The notes beneath the pieces were generated by a model. It was not told the origin of the DNA. It made no database searches and saw only the letters and a program-made list of their open reading frames with translations. Below, piece after piece: positions 1 through 6,608 of a stretch of 9,839 bases of DNA. A program made the translations under genes and the position numbers. Source of the DNA: Opitutia bacterium UBA5964. GTDB lineage: Bacteria; Verrucomicrobiota; Verrucomicrobiia; Opitutales; Coraliomargaritaceae. Location: positions 11,705 to 21,543 of the forward strand of contig DJBY01000134.1 in the NCBI GenBank assembly GCA_002430605.1, written 5' to 3'. Numbering within the stretch: the stretch's first letter is position 1; each line of letters opens with the position of its first letter.

Positions 1-516
1 CCTGACTTTGTCTTAACCGATAGCGCTGGAGTTGAGCGTCAGATCTCCGATTTCAAAGGGCAGTATGTAGTCCTCGAATGGACGCGGCACAATTGTCCGT
101 TCGTGATAAAGTATTATGAAAACGGCGATATGCAGGCCCTGCAGAAAGAGCTGACAGATGCCGATGTTATTTGGCTGCAGGTCGCGTCGTCTGCCGAGGG
201 CCAGGCGGGGTATTTGACCGCGGTCCAGGCAGAGGCTGTGCGCGAAGCGACCAAGACGCACTCGACTGCCTTGTTATTCGATAGGGATGGCAAAGTCGGG
301 CGCGCCTATGGTGCGCGCACCACGCCGCATATGTTTTTGATTAATCCGGAGGGCCTGGTGATCTACCAAGGCGCGATTGATAGTATCAAATCTGCCAAGT
401 CTGAGGATATTGCAAAGGCCACCAATTATGTGCAGGCCGCGTATGCCAGCGCCAGCGCCGGCGAGCCGATTGAGAAGTCAACTACCACGCCGTATGGCTG
501 TGGGGTAAAGTATTAG
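1..516 (+). CDS. Thioredoxin-fold redoxin-domain protein (AhpC/TSA-like), 5' partial
   Basis: The frame is open from the first base, so the N-terminus lies outside the window; 171 residues are visible, ending at TAG 514-516. It reads as a thioredoxin/peroxiredoxin-fold protein. A strand-loop of the form VVLEWTRHNCPF (residues about 23-34) puts a single cysteine, C32, where the family has its reactive thiol. A TTPHMFLI segment (about 107-114) carries the cis-proline typical of the fold. The C-terminus is PYGCGVKY with a second cysteine, C167, an ending I recognise from redoxin-domain proteins of this family. There is no CXXC, so it is not a classical thioredoxin. The natural electron donor and substrate cannot be read from the sequence, and an N-terminal signal peptide cannot be excluded because the start is missing. 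Its stop overlaps that of the convergent VanZ-like gene. The fold assignment is firm; the precise role is unknown. Confidence 0.85.
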   Translation, partial: PDFVLTDSAGVERQISDFKGQYVVLEWTRHNCPFVIKYYENGDMQALQKELTDADVIWLQVASSAEGQAGYLTAVQAEAVREATKTHSTALLFDRDGKVGRAYGARTTPHMFLINPEGLVIYQGAIDSIKSAKSEDIAKATNYVQAAYASASAGEPIEKSTTTPYGCGVKY

Positions 517-911
517 TCACTTCGCTGGCTTTTGGCCGAAGTAGACCACTCCAACAAGCGTCGATAGTAGTGCCATTTGTAATACACGATGCTGGCGATG
601 ATGGCGCCGAGGGTGTCGGCGATCCAGTCGTCTAGCTCGACGGCGCGCCCAACGGTGAAGGATTGCCGGTATTCATCCAGCGCGCCGTACAGTGAAAGTA
701 GCGCGATGGTAATGCAGACGCCTCGCCAGCCCTTGTTGAAAATACGTGGAATGCGTAGCACCGCAGTGGCAAGTAGACCGAAGACGAGGAGGTGCGCGAG
801 CTTATCGTAAGAAAAGTCGAAGCTCGGCACGGCGAGATGCGTGGTGCTCGAGGCCATGAAAATGGCAAAGACGATGGCGAGTGGCCAGATGTGGTGACGT
901 TGGGCTTTCAG
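513..911 (-). CDS. VanZ-like family integral membrane protein
   Basis: A small hydrophobic protein of about 132 residues with three to four predicted membrane helices. The first helix starts at IWPLAIVFAIFM and is followed by SSTTHL. Then come the family hallmarks: DKLAHLLVFGLLA (the D-K-x-x-H motif), and YGALDEYRQSF followed by VGRAVELDDWIADTLGA, matching the conserved DE-x-x-Q, G-R and D-x-x-A/N-x-x-G positions of VanZ-like proteins. The biochemical role is not established for most members; VanZ itself gives low-level teicoplanin resistance, which should not be assumed here. The start is uncertain. The edge is placed at a CTG (909-911) just after the upstream kinase stop (TAA 915-913), because homology begins there. 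The nearest ATGs are 981-983, which would add about 24 unconvincing residues read out of frame through the kinase, and 855-857, which would cut away most of helix 1. It is probably the last gene of the glnD-kinase-vanZ unit. Confidence 0.78.
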   Translation of the reverse strand: MKAQRHHIWPLAIVFAIFMASSTTHLAVPSFDFSYDKLAHLLVFGLLATAVLRIPRIFNKGWRGVCITIALLSLYGALDEYRQSFTVGRAVELDDWIADTLGAIIASIVYYKWHYYRRLLEWSTSAKSQRSD

Positions 912-912
912 A

Positions 913-2604
913 TTAGTGTGTGGGTAGCCAGAAGCGGAAGGTGCTGCCGGCGGGAGAGGATTCGACGAGCTCAATGTCGCCATGGTGGTCACGCAAGATG
1001 CGCTTACTGATGGAGAGTCCGAGGCCAGTGCCACCAGGGCGATGCGTGAGGAAGGATTCGAAGATGTCGGGCTGTATGCTCTCTGGAATGCCGGGACCGT
1101 TGTCGCGAATGATGAAGGCTGCTTGCGAGTGATCGCCAACACAGGTGATTTCAATGCGTCCGCCTTCAGGCATCACTTGAGTGGCATTGAGGATCAGGTT
1201 GAGCATGACTTGTTGAATCTGGCCTTTGTTGACTTCAATCAAGAGGGCCTGCGGAGGTGGCTCGTAGGCAATCTCGATTTTACTCTGATGTAGTTTGAAG
1301 CGCACCAGTCGCAGGGTATCTTCGATCAGATTGTTGAGATCGAAGCGTGCGTGCGCGCCTTGGCGGTTGCGCCCGAAGTCGAGCACGCGGCTGACGATTT
1401 CTTCCAGCTGATTGAGTTTGTCGCCGATCACAGTGATGTCGGTTTGGCGATCGTCGCCTGTTGCGAACTGTAGGTCGAGTGATTCGAACAGTAATTTAAT
1501 GACGGTGAGCGGATTGCGTATTTCATGCGCGATCTCGGCGGTGAGCATGCCGAGAGTGGTGAGCTTTTCGTTCTGGCGCAGTGAATCTTCGGAGCTAAAA
1601 ATACGCGAGTAGAGACGGGCGTTTTGAATCGCGATGGCACCGATTTGCGCAAGTGTGGCAAAGACTTTTTTCTCGTCGTTGTTGAAGCGGTGCTGGTGGG
1701 TGGTGTAGGCGTTGAGTAGGCCGATCGCTTTGTTATTAAAAATAATCGGTGTGGCGAGCATGGAGACGAGACCTTCGCTTTGCACGAGGTGGATGAAATC
1801 GTTCTCGACGGTAAAGGGCAGGTCGGCGACTTCGATTTGTTTGTGTCGATGAATGGCTGCACCAAAGGAACTTTCCTCGATCGGGAAGCTGACTTGCGCG
1901 TCGATCTCGCCTCGGGGGCCGACCATGGAGTGGAGCTTAAGCTGCTCATGGTCAGGTGTGAGTAGAAACAGCGCGCAACTGTGGCAGTTCATGAGTTGGC
2001 GACCTTCACGGGCGAGGCCGCGGAGCACTTCGTCTTGTTCGAGTTCGCCGACCAGCCCTTGCCCCATGTTGATGAGTGACTCGAGCTGATGTGCTTTGGC
2101 GCGGAGCTGCTGAATCAGCCACAGCCTGGAGACCACCCGGCTGGCTTCATTGGTCAAGAGGGTGAGTATTTTGAGCGATTGGTCGTCGAAGGCACTTAGT
2201 TGTTCGCTATCGATGTTGACCACCCCGATCACGACTCCGCGGTCTTCCATCGGCACGGCCATTTCAGAGCGGACGCTTGAGCGGACAGAGATGTAGCGCG
2301 GCTCTTGACTGACATCCGGCACGATGATGGAGCGCCCATGCAGTGCGCACCATCCGGTGATGCCTTGGCCGAGGGCGAGGTCCAGATCGCTCCATTCTTC
2401 GGTGAGCCCATGCGAGACTTCCAATTCGAGTCGATGGGTGTCGGGGTTGATCAAAGCGATCGAGGCGCTGCTGGGCTGTAGGACGGTGATGATCTCTTGG
2501 AGGATCAGGGCGAGGGCTTCTTTGGGCTCTTCGGTATCAGATACCAGGCTGCTGATTCGGTAGAGTGAATCGATGGCAGTGCGCTCGGTCTTATTAGCTT
2601 TCAT
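913..2604 (-). CDS. Soluble GAF-GAF sensor histidine kinase (HisKA + HATPase_c)
   Basis: A 563-residue protein with no signal peptide or membrane segment, so a cytoplasmic sensor. Domains in order: GAF1 (about 28-160, with the GQGITGWCA segment typical of GAF domains), GAF2 (about 188-330), HisKA (about 345-412) and HATPase_c (about 460-563). The phosphoacceptor is H360 in AEIAHEIRNPL; E361-x-x-N364 matches the motif linked to phosphatase activity in HisKA kinases. ATP-binding boxes are intact: N box with N469 and N473 (MLNLILNATQ), G1 DNGPGIP (501-507), F box near F515, G2 GTGLGLSIS (525-533). The kinase should therefore be active. The H-box wording resembles the NtrB/AtoS-type group, which often pairs with sigma-54 activators, but no response regulator is in the window. 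Start ATG 2604-2602 lies 30 bases after the glnD stop, without an evident Shine-Dalgarno sequence. The ligand of the GAF domains is unknown. Confidence 0.93.
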   Translation of the reverse strand: MKANKTERTAIDSLYRISSLVSDTEEPKEALALILQEIITVLQPSSASIALINPDTHRLELEVSHGLTEEWSDLDLALGQGITGWCALHGRSIIVPDVSQEPRYISVRSSVRSEMAVPMEDRGVVIGVVNIDSEQLSAFDDQSLKILTLLTNEASRVVSRLWLIQQLRAKAHQLESLINMGQGLVGELEQDEVLRGLAREGRQLMNCHSCALFLLTPDHEQLKLHSMVGPRGEIDAQVSFPIEESSFGAAIHRHKQIEVADLPFTVENDFIHLVQSEGLVSMLATPIIFNNKAIGLLNAYTTHQHRFNNDEKKVFATLAQIGAIAIQNARLYSRIFSSEDSLRQNEKLTTLGMLTAEIAHEIRNPLTVIKLLFESLDLQFATGDDRQTDITVIGDKLNQLEEIVSRVLDFGRNRQGAHARFDLNNLIEDTLRLVRFKLHQSKIEIAYEPPPQALLIEVNKGQIQQVMLNLILNATQVMPEGGRIEITCVGDHSQAAFIIRDNGPGIPESIQPDIFESFLTHRPGGTGLGLSISKRILRDHHGDIELVESSPAGSTFRFWLPTH

Positions 2605-2634
2605 CGTAATGAGTGGTTCGACGGTCGCGAATAT

Positions 2635-5433
2635 CTATTCGTTGATGATGGCATTTAGTTTCACGCGTAATTCCGATAGGTTTTTGGCACTGATCGGCTC
2701 TCGGCCATTAATCTTATCGATGTGGAAGGTGTCGATGGCGATGCCACGCTCTGTGGCAATACGTGCGAAGCTAATGTCGAACCCTCTGGAATAAATATGT
2801 CGGGCGAGTCCGTACAGGAGACCAATTCTGTCTTCTGCTTGCACCTCAATAATCGTGTGGTTGATTGAGGGCTCATGGTAAATATCGAGCTTTGGTGGAA
2901 TTGGCGCCGGCAGAATGCCGCGCAGCTTTTTCTTCTGACTTTTTACTTTGGCTTCCATGCGCTCGATTTCGCCAGTGAGACGCCTGCCATGGATGAGGGC
3001 ATCTTCGATATGTGTCTGGAAAAGAGAGTGTGCTTTTTCGTTGGTGACCGCTCCGCCCTCCGGGTCCATGATGTAGAAGGTATCGATGGAAATATTGTCA
3101 GAGCGGGAGATCGCTTTGGTGCTGATGATGTTGACGCCAGCTAAGGTGAGCGCGCCTGCCAGGTTGTAGAACAGACCTGCGCGGTCCCACGTGACAATAT
3201 TGACGACAGTCATATTGAGGTCGATATCGTTGCTCCAGTCAATGATAGGGGCGAGTGTCCCAGCCGGATCTGCTTGTTGGATTTGAGCGAGCAACTGGTT
3301 GACCATGCGCAGGTGGAGCTCGATTTCGCTGGGCTTGGTGTAGATGAAATATCGCTCTGGCAAGCGGTCGAAGTGGGCTTCGATCTCATCCTTGGCGACG
3401 CCTTCGATCTCGTGGGTGAGCATCTGTTGCTGGCGACTTTCTTTGAGGTCCTTGCGCTTCTGTTCGACGACGTCCTTGTTTTCGAATTGCTCTAGAGTCC
3501 GCTGATACAGAGTCCGATGCATGGTGTCTTTGTAGTCGTTCCAGAGAGTCGGCGCTGTGCCGCGGGCATCGCAGTAGGTATGAACGTAGAGGAAGCGGAG
3601 TTTCTCTGGGTCTTCGATGAACTTCGCAAAAGTGTGTGCGGTCTCTGGGTCATCGAGATCAAAACGCTGCCAGATGCGGGACATGGCCAAGTGATGGCGG
3701 ATGATAAATAGAATTTGCTCCTGCTGCTCGTCACTGACGTCGAAACGTGTGAGGATCGGCTGAGCGATACGGACGCCGTTGACATCGTGCCCTTTGACGC
3801 CTTCGGCCTTGCCGATGTCGTGTAGTAGAAGAATCAGATAGAGCAGCAGCGGGTCGTCATTTTTACGTAGTGCGGTCTCATAGGCAGTGTCGACGGGAGT
3901 GTTTTTTTGGAAGACAGCATCGAGATGTTTGATCGTGCGCAAGACGTGCTCATCCGCAGTATAGCGATGGTAGTATTCATGCTGAACCATGCAAGTGAGC
4001 TGGCCGAACTCGGGCAAATAGCGTTCGAGCACCCCGAGTTGATGCATCAGGTTTAGGATCGGGTAAACTTCGCCAGGATTCCTGAGGATGGAGCAAAAGC
4101 TCTTTGCCGCTGAAGGGTGATTGATGAGATCATGATCAATCAATGGCAGCGAGCGTGAGATGCGAAACGTCAGGTCGGGGTGCAGTTTGGCGCCGAACTG
4201 TTGCATTAAATGAAAGACTCGTATCAGGCGTAAGGGGTCATCGGTGAAGACTGATTTTTGCTCAGGAGAAAGCACCTTGTCCTGCAAGATGAAGCCATCG
4301 ACGCGTTTGAGTGGCAGGTGTTGATGGGCGCGCAGGGCTTCGCGGAAAGTGATGCTGCCCGAGCTGCGTGGATCATCTTCGCTGGAGAGGGCGAGTCGTT
4401 CTTTGAGGAGCTCGCTGGTGTGGTAGATCGTGCGCGCGGCGGTGTAGTAGTCCTTCATGAACGCCTCAACGCGCTCGAATATATCCTCCTGCAGGTAGCC
4501 GAGCCCCGCGGCGACCGTGGGTTGTTGCTCGAGGTCGAGCTTGTCCGTCGGGCGTCGATTCTGCAGGTGCAGTTCGGTGCGTGTGCGCAGGAGGAAATCG
4601 TAAGCGGCTTCCATTTCGTTGCGCAGGTGCTGGCGCAACAGTTTGGCTTTGTTGATCTCTTTAAACGAGCCGTAGCCGAACTTGATATTGGCCATCCATA
4701 GGATGTTTTGATAATCTCGCAGTCCACCGACGCCGTTCTTGATGTCGGGCTCTTGCAGGTAGACCGTGTTGCCAAACTTCGCGTGGCGGCCGCGCTCGTC
4801 GGCGAGGCGTTGTTGGATGTAGGCCCTAGAGTTTTCCTTTTTGCAGTAGTTGCTGAAGCGCGCCTGCATGTCGAGATAGAGCGGGTCGGAGCCACAGATG
4901 ATGCGTGATTCGAGAATCGCGTTTTTCGATTGGATTTCGCTCTTCGCCTCTTCGATGGCTTCCTTGGCATTGCGCGAGGCGTGGCCGACTTTCCAACCTA
5001 AGTCCCAGAGTGGGTAGAGGATTTCTTCGGCGAGCACTTCCTGAAACTTGGCAAAGTGCTTACCTGAAATCTTCTCGGGATAGAGAAACATGATGTCGAT
5101 GTCGCTGTGTGGGTTGAGCTCTTGGCGCCCGTACCCGCCGGTCGCGAGCACCGCCATCTTGCAGGGCAGTGGGCCATGCTCGGTGGTATACAGATTGAGC
5201 GCGGCGAGGAATAGATTTTCGATTACCACGTCGACCACCGCTGCGCGCGCTTGACAAACCTCTAGGCCAGGGGCGCCTTTTTTGTGGTAGCGCTTGAGCA
5301 TTTTGTTCTCTAGCTCGATGTAGCGCTTGTAAGCCGGCAATTGCTGGCTTCGCGAAACCCCAGGATCAAACACCAGGCGCTTTTGCGCATGCTTATGCAA
5401 GCGTCGAAAGAGAGGATTGTCTTGAATAGGCAT
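2635..5433 (-). CDS. glnD: [Protein-PII] uridylyltransferase / uridylyl-removing enzyme
   Basis: A 932-residue bifunctional nitrogen sensor that uridylylates PII proteins (GlnB/GlnK) when glutamine is low and removes the UMP when glutamine is high. Domains in order: nucleotidyltransferase with GGYGRQELNPHSDID (99-113; S110, D111 and D113 form the metal-binding signature), the GlnD-specific helical region with EPDIKNGVGGLRD (228-240), an HD phosphohydrolase domain (HRYTADEH 489-496 and LLLHDIGK 535-542, with H549 and H580/H581), and two C-terminal ACT domains (about 738-815 and 860-930) that bind glutamine in the family. All key residues look intact. It is slightly longer than the E. coli enzyme (890 aa). 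The start is set at ATG 5433-5431 (MPIQDNPLFRRL), where family-like sequence begins; the frame stays open 71 codons upstream, but that stretch does not look like protein. No Shine-Dalgarno is visible. It is the first gene of the - strand unit that continues into the histidine kinase. Confidence 0.96.
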   Translation of the reverse strand: MPIQDNPLFRRLHKHAQKRLVFDPGVSRSQQLPAYKRYIELENKMLKRYHKKGAPGLEVCQARAAVVDVVIENLFLAALNLYTTEHGPLPCKMAVLATGGYGRQELNPHSDIDIMFLYPEKISGKHFAKFQEVLAEEILYPLWDLGWKVGHASRNAKEAIEEAKSEIQSKNAILESRIICGSDPLYLDMQARFSNYCKKENSRAYIQQRLADERGRHAKFGNTVYLQEPDIKNGVGGLRDYQNILWMANIKFGYGSFKEINKAKLLRQHLRNEMEAAYDFLLRTRTELHLQNRRPTDKLDLEQQPTVAAGLGYLQEDIFERVEAFMKDYYTAARTIYHTSELLKERLALSSEDDPRSSGSITFREALRAHQHLPLKRVDGFILQDKVLSPEQKSVFTDDPLRLIRVFHLMQQFGAKLHPDLTFRISRSLPLIDHDLINHPSAAKSFCSILRNPGEVYPILNLMHQLGVLERYLPEFGQLTCMVQHEYYHRYTADEHVLRTIKHLDAVFQKNTPVDTAYETALRKNDDPLLLYLILLLHDIGKAEGVKGHDVNGVRIAQPILTRFDVSDEQQEQILFIIRHHLAMSRIWQRFDLDDPETAHTFAKFIEDPEKLRFLYVHTYCDARGTAPTLWNDYKDTMHRTLYQRTLEQFENKDVVEQKRKDLKESRQQQMLTHEIEGVAKDEIEAHFDRLPERYFIYTKPSEIELHLRMVNQLLAQIQQADPAGTLAPIIDWSNDIDLNMTVVNIVTWDRAGLFYNLAGALTLAGVNIISTKAISRSDNISIDTFYIMDPEGGAVTNEKAHSLFQTHIEDALIHGRRLTGEIERMEAKVKSQKKKLRGILPAPIPPKLDIYHEPSINHTIIEVQAEDRIGLLYGLARHIYSRGFDISFARIATERGIAIDTFHIDKINGREPISAKNLSELRVKLNAIINE

Positions 5434-5660
5434 AGGCCGAAAAAAGCAGGAAGGCGTTAAAAGTGTGGCTGCGTGCGTGCGACTGCATAGAAACCCCATT
5501 TTTGGCGCGTCCGTCAAGTGAGTTTGCGCCCTGGAGCACTCGAAATAAGTGAGATCGGTCAATCGTTTGACGAAATGTGGGCCTTTTTTTTTGACGGCAC
5601 GCGGATATTGACTACTGGTTCTGCTCCGCAATCGCGCAGAAACCACAAATATTACAAATT
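5434..5660. promoter_or_regulatory. Divergent intergenic region between glnD and slyD-like gene
   Basis: This 227-base spacer must carry the promoters for glnD (leftward) and the FKBP gene (rightward). It contains five TTGAC/GTCAA pentamers: GTCAA at 5513 and 5558, and TTGAC at 5567, 5591 and 5608. The middle pair forms a perfect inverted repeat, GTCAATCGTTTGAC (5558-5571). Some could be -35 elements, but I could not pair any with a convincing -10 at 16-18 bases, so no individual promoter is called. A T9 run lies at 5584-5592. The last 21 bases before the FKBP start (5640-5660) contain no G, consistent with an unstructured leader without a Shine-Dalgarno. Confidence 0.4.
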
Positions 5661-6287
5661 ATGCAAATCGCAGACGGCACAGTAGTCGCAATGGACTACG
5701 CCCTTAAAGATGACGAAGGAACTTTGATTGATCAGTCCCAGCCGGGGCAACCAATGGTCTATCTCCACGGTCATGGTAACATCATTCCAGGCCTCGAGGC
5801 TGCCCTCGCAGGTAAACTCGTTGGCGAGACTGCAGAAGTGCGCGTCGATCCAGAAAATGGCTATGGCGAGGTAAATCCAGCATTGGAGCAAGTCGTGCCG
5901 AAGGATCGTTTTCAAGGCGTCGAAGACCTTCAGGCGGGCATGCAGTTTCAAGCCAACACTGACCAAGGCCCTGTCTCGGTTCGTGTCGTTAAAGTCGACG
6001 ACGACGATGTCACTGTCGACGGCAACCACCCGCTCGCAGGCAAGCACCTAAACTTCAACGTGACGATCCAAGAGGTTCGCGCGGCGACTGAGGAAGAGAT
6101 CGCACATGGCCACATTCACCAAGGCGGCGGATGCTGCGGTGGTGGTGCAGATAAACAAGGCGGTTGCTGCAACGACGAGCCAGAGAGCCAAGGCGGATGC
6201 TGCAACGATGAGCCAGAGAGCGAAGGCGGATGCTGCAGCTCGGAAGAGTCAAAGGCTGATGGACAAGGCGGCTGTTGCTCCCAATAA
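5661..6287 (+). CDS. slyD: SlyD-like FKBP-type peptidyl-prolyl cis-trans isomerase
   Basis: A 208-residue cytosolic prolyl isomerase/chaperone. Residues 1-147 align by eye with E. coli SlyD: MQIADGTVVAMDYAL, YLHGHGNIIPGLEAAL (34-49), ENGYGEVNPALEQVVPKDRF (65-84), AGMQFQANTDQGPV (92-105), VDGNHPLAGKHLNFNV (119-134) and ATEEEIAHGH (142-151). The insert-in-flap chaperone domain occupies roughly 70-120. After HGHIH (149-153) the tail becomes a metal-binding-type region. Unlike the His-rich E. coli tail it relies on five Cys-Cys pairs (158-159, 169-170, 180-181, 191-192, 206-207) separated by Gly- and acidic-rich spacers. By analogy with SlyD it may bind Ni, Zn or another soft metal, which is inference. 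The ATG follows a G-free leader with no Shine-Dalgarno. The gene is divergent from glnD and ends in its own strong terminator, so it is probably monocistronic. Confidence 0.93.
   Translation: MQIADGTVVAMDYALKDDEGTLIDQSQPGQPMVYLHGHGNIIPGLEAALAGKLVGETAEVRVDPENGYGEVNPALEQVVPKDRFQGVEDLQAGMQFQANTDQGPVSVRVVKVDDDDVTVDGNHPLAGKHLNFNVTIQEVRAATEEEIAHGHIHQGGGCCGGGADKQGGCCNDEPESQGGCCNDEPESEGGCCSSEESKADGQGGCCSQ
6156..6251 (+). repeat. 33-base tandem repeat encoding Cys-Cys tail units of the SlyD-like protein
   Basis: Two nearly identical 33-base units (6156-6188 and 6189-6221) each encode QGGCCNDEPES. A third, diverged unit (6222-6251) encodes EGGCCSSEES. A partial fourth motif (QGGCCS) follows after a short spacer, just before the stop. 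Unit length is a multiple of three, so copy-number change would lengthen or shorten the tail without a frameshift. The two full units differ at only a few bases, which suggests recent duplication. Confidence 0.85.
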
Positions 6288-6338
6288 GTGGGCTTGCCAA
6301 CATGGCAAAGCTTGCTAGCTAAGCGCTAAATTCCCCCG

Positions 6339-6369
6339 AAGCCCTCGTTTCACGACGAGGGCTTTTTTT
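6339..6369 (+). terminator. Rho-independent terminator of the slyD-like gene
   Basis: A perfect 10-bp stem, AAGCCCTCGT (6339-6348) with ACGAGGGCTT (6355-6364), closes a 6-base loop. A run of seven T (6363-6369) follows on the + strand. It lies about 50 bases after the slyD-like stop. The - strand side has no matching T tract, so it acts in one direction. A smaller hairpin (6292-6311) sits directly after the stop codon upstream of it. Confidence 0.92.
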
Positions 6370-6424
6370 GGGTCTAAATTGTAGGTGCTCCGCTGATCGG
6401 ATGTCTCAAAAAATAGAATTTTCT

Positions 6425-6540
6425 TGGTTGTAGCAACGGCGCTCTGCCGCCGTGTTCCGTATTTCTGGGCAAAGACAGTAAACTAAAGCGAACGCCTCGG
6501 CTGCACCCAAGGGCATAATAAAGCGAGGCGGCTACATCCT
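6425..6540. repeat. Palindromic intergenic repeat with imperfect terminal inverted repeats (REP/MITE-like)
   Basis: The ends form an inverted repeat: TGGTTGTAGC (6425-6434) against the reverse complement of GCTACATCCT (6531-6540), matching at 8 of 10 positions. Inside are a perfect hairpin ACGGCG-CTCTGC-CGCCGT (6436-6453) and a longer-loop perfect 7-bp inverted repeat CGCCTCG (6493-6499) / CGAGGCG (6524-6530). A direct repeat AAAGCGA occurs at 6485 and 6520. There is no coding potential. The structure resembles interspersed palindromic or miniature inverted-repeat elements. Whether it recurs in the genome cannot be told from one copy. It sits between a + strand terminator and the 3' end of metH, so it could also contribute RNA hairpins to either transcript. 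Confidence 0.5.
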
Positions 6541-6571
6541 AGAAAGGAAAACTTCGGGAGGTTGGGGAAGT
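6541..6571 (-). terminator. Weak candidate terminator downstream of metH
   Basis: Read on the - strand, about 40 bases after the metH stop, ACTTC and GAAGT (6571-6551) form a 5-bp stem around an 11-base loop, followed by a pyrimidine tract TTTTCCTTTCT (6551-6541). The stem is short and the loop long, so this is a guess. The only other structure downstream is the palindromic repeat beyond it. Confidence 0.2.
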
Positions 6572-6608
6572 CTTCGTGCTTAATTGCGAGCCAGCCCCTA
6601 CGTGTTCT

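Noticed and set aside
519..542. Hairpin between the redoxin and VanZ-like stops, considered as a bidirectional terminator
   Set aside because: The stem (ACTTC/GAAGT plus GGC/GCC) has a 3-base bulge, lacks a T tract on either strand and lies inside the VanZ-like coding region.
4258..4701. + strand open frame (147 codons) opposite glnD
   Set aside because: Wholly antisense to conserved glnD and without protein-family features.
5434..5646. In-frame 71-codon upstream extension of glnD, from a GTG at 5646
   Set aside because: The added residues resemble no GlnD N-terminus, have an odd composition with scattered Cys and Arg/Thr, and the stretch crosses a T9 run and the region needed for divergent promoters. 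The ATG at 5433 begins family-like sequence.
6156..6251. 33-base repeats considered as a CRISPR-like array
   Set aside because: The units are contiguous with no spacers and are in frame in the slyD-like gene, encoding the Cys-Cys tail.
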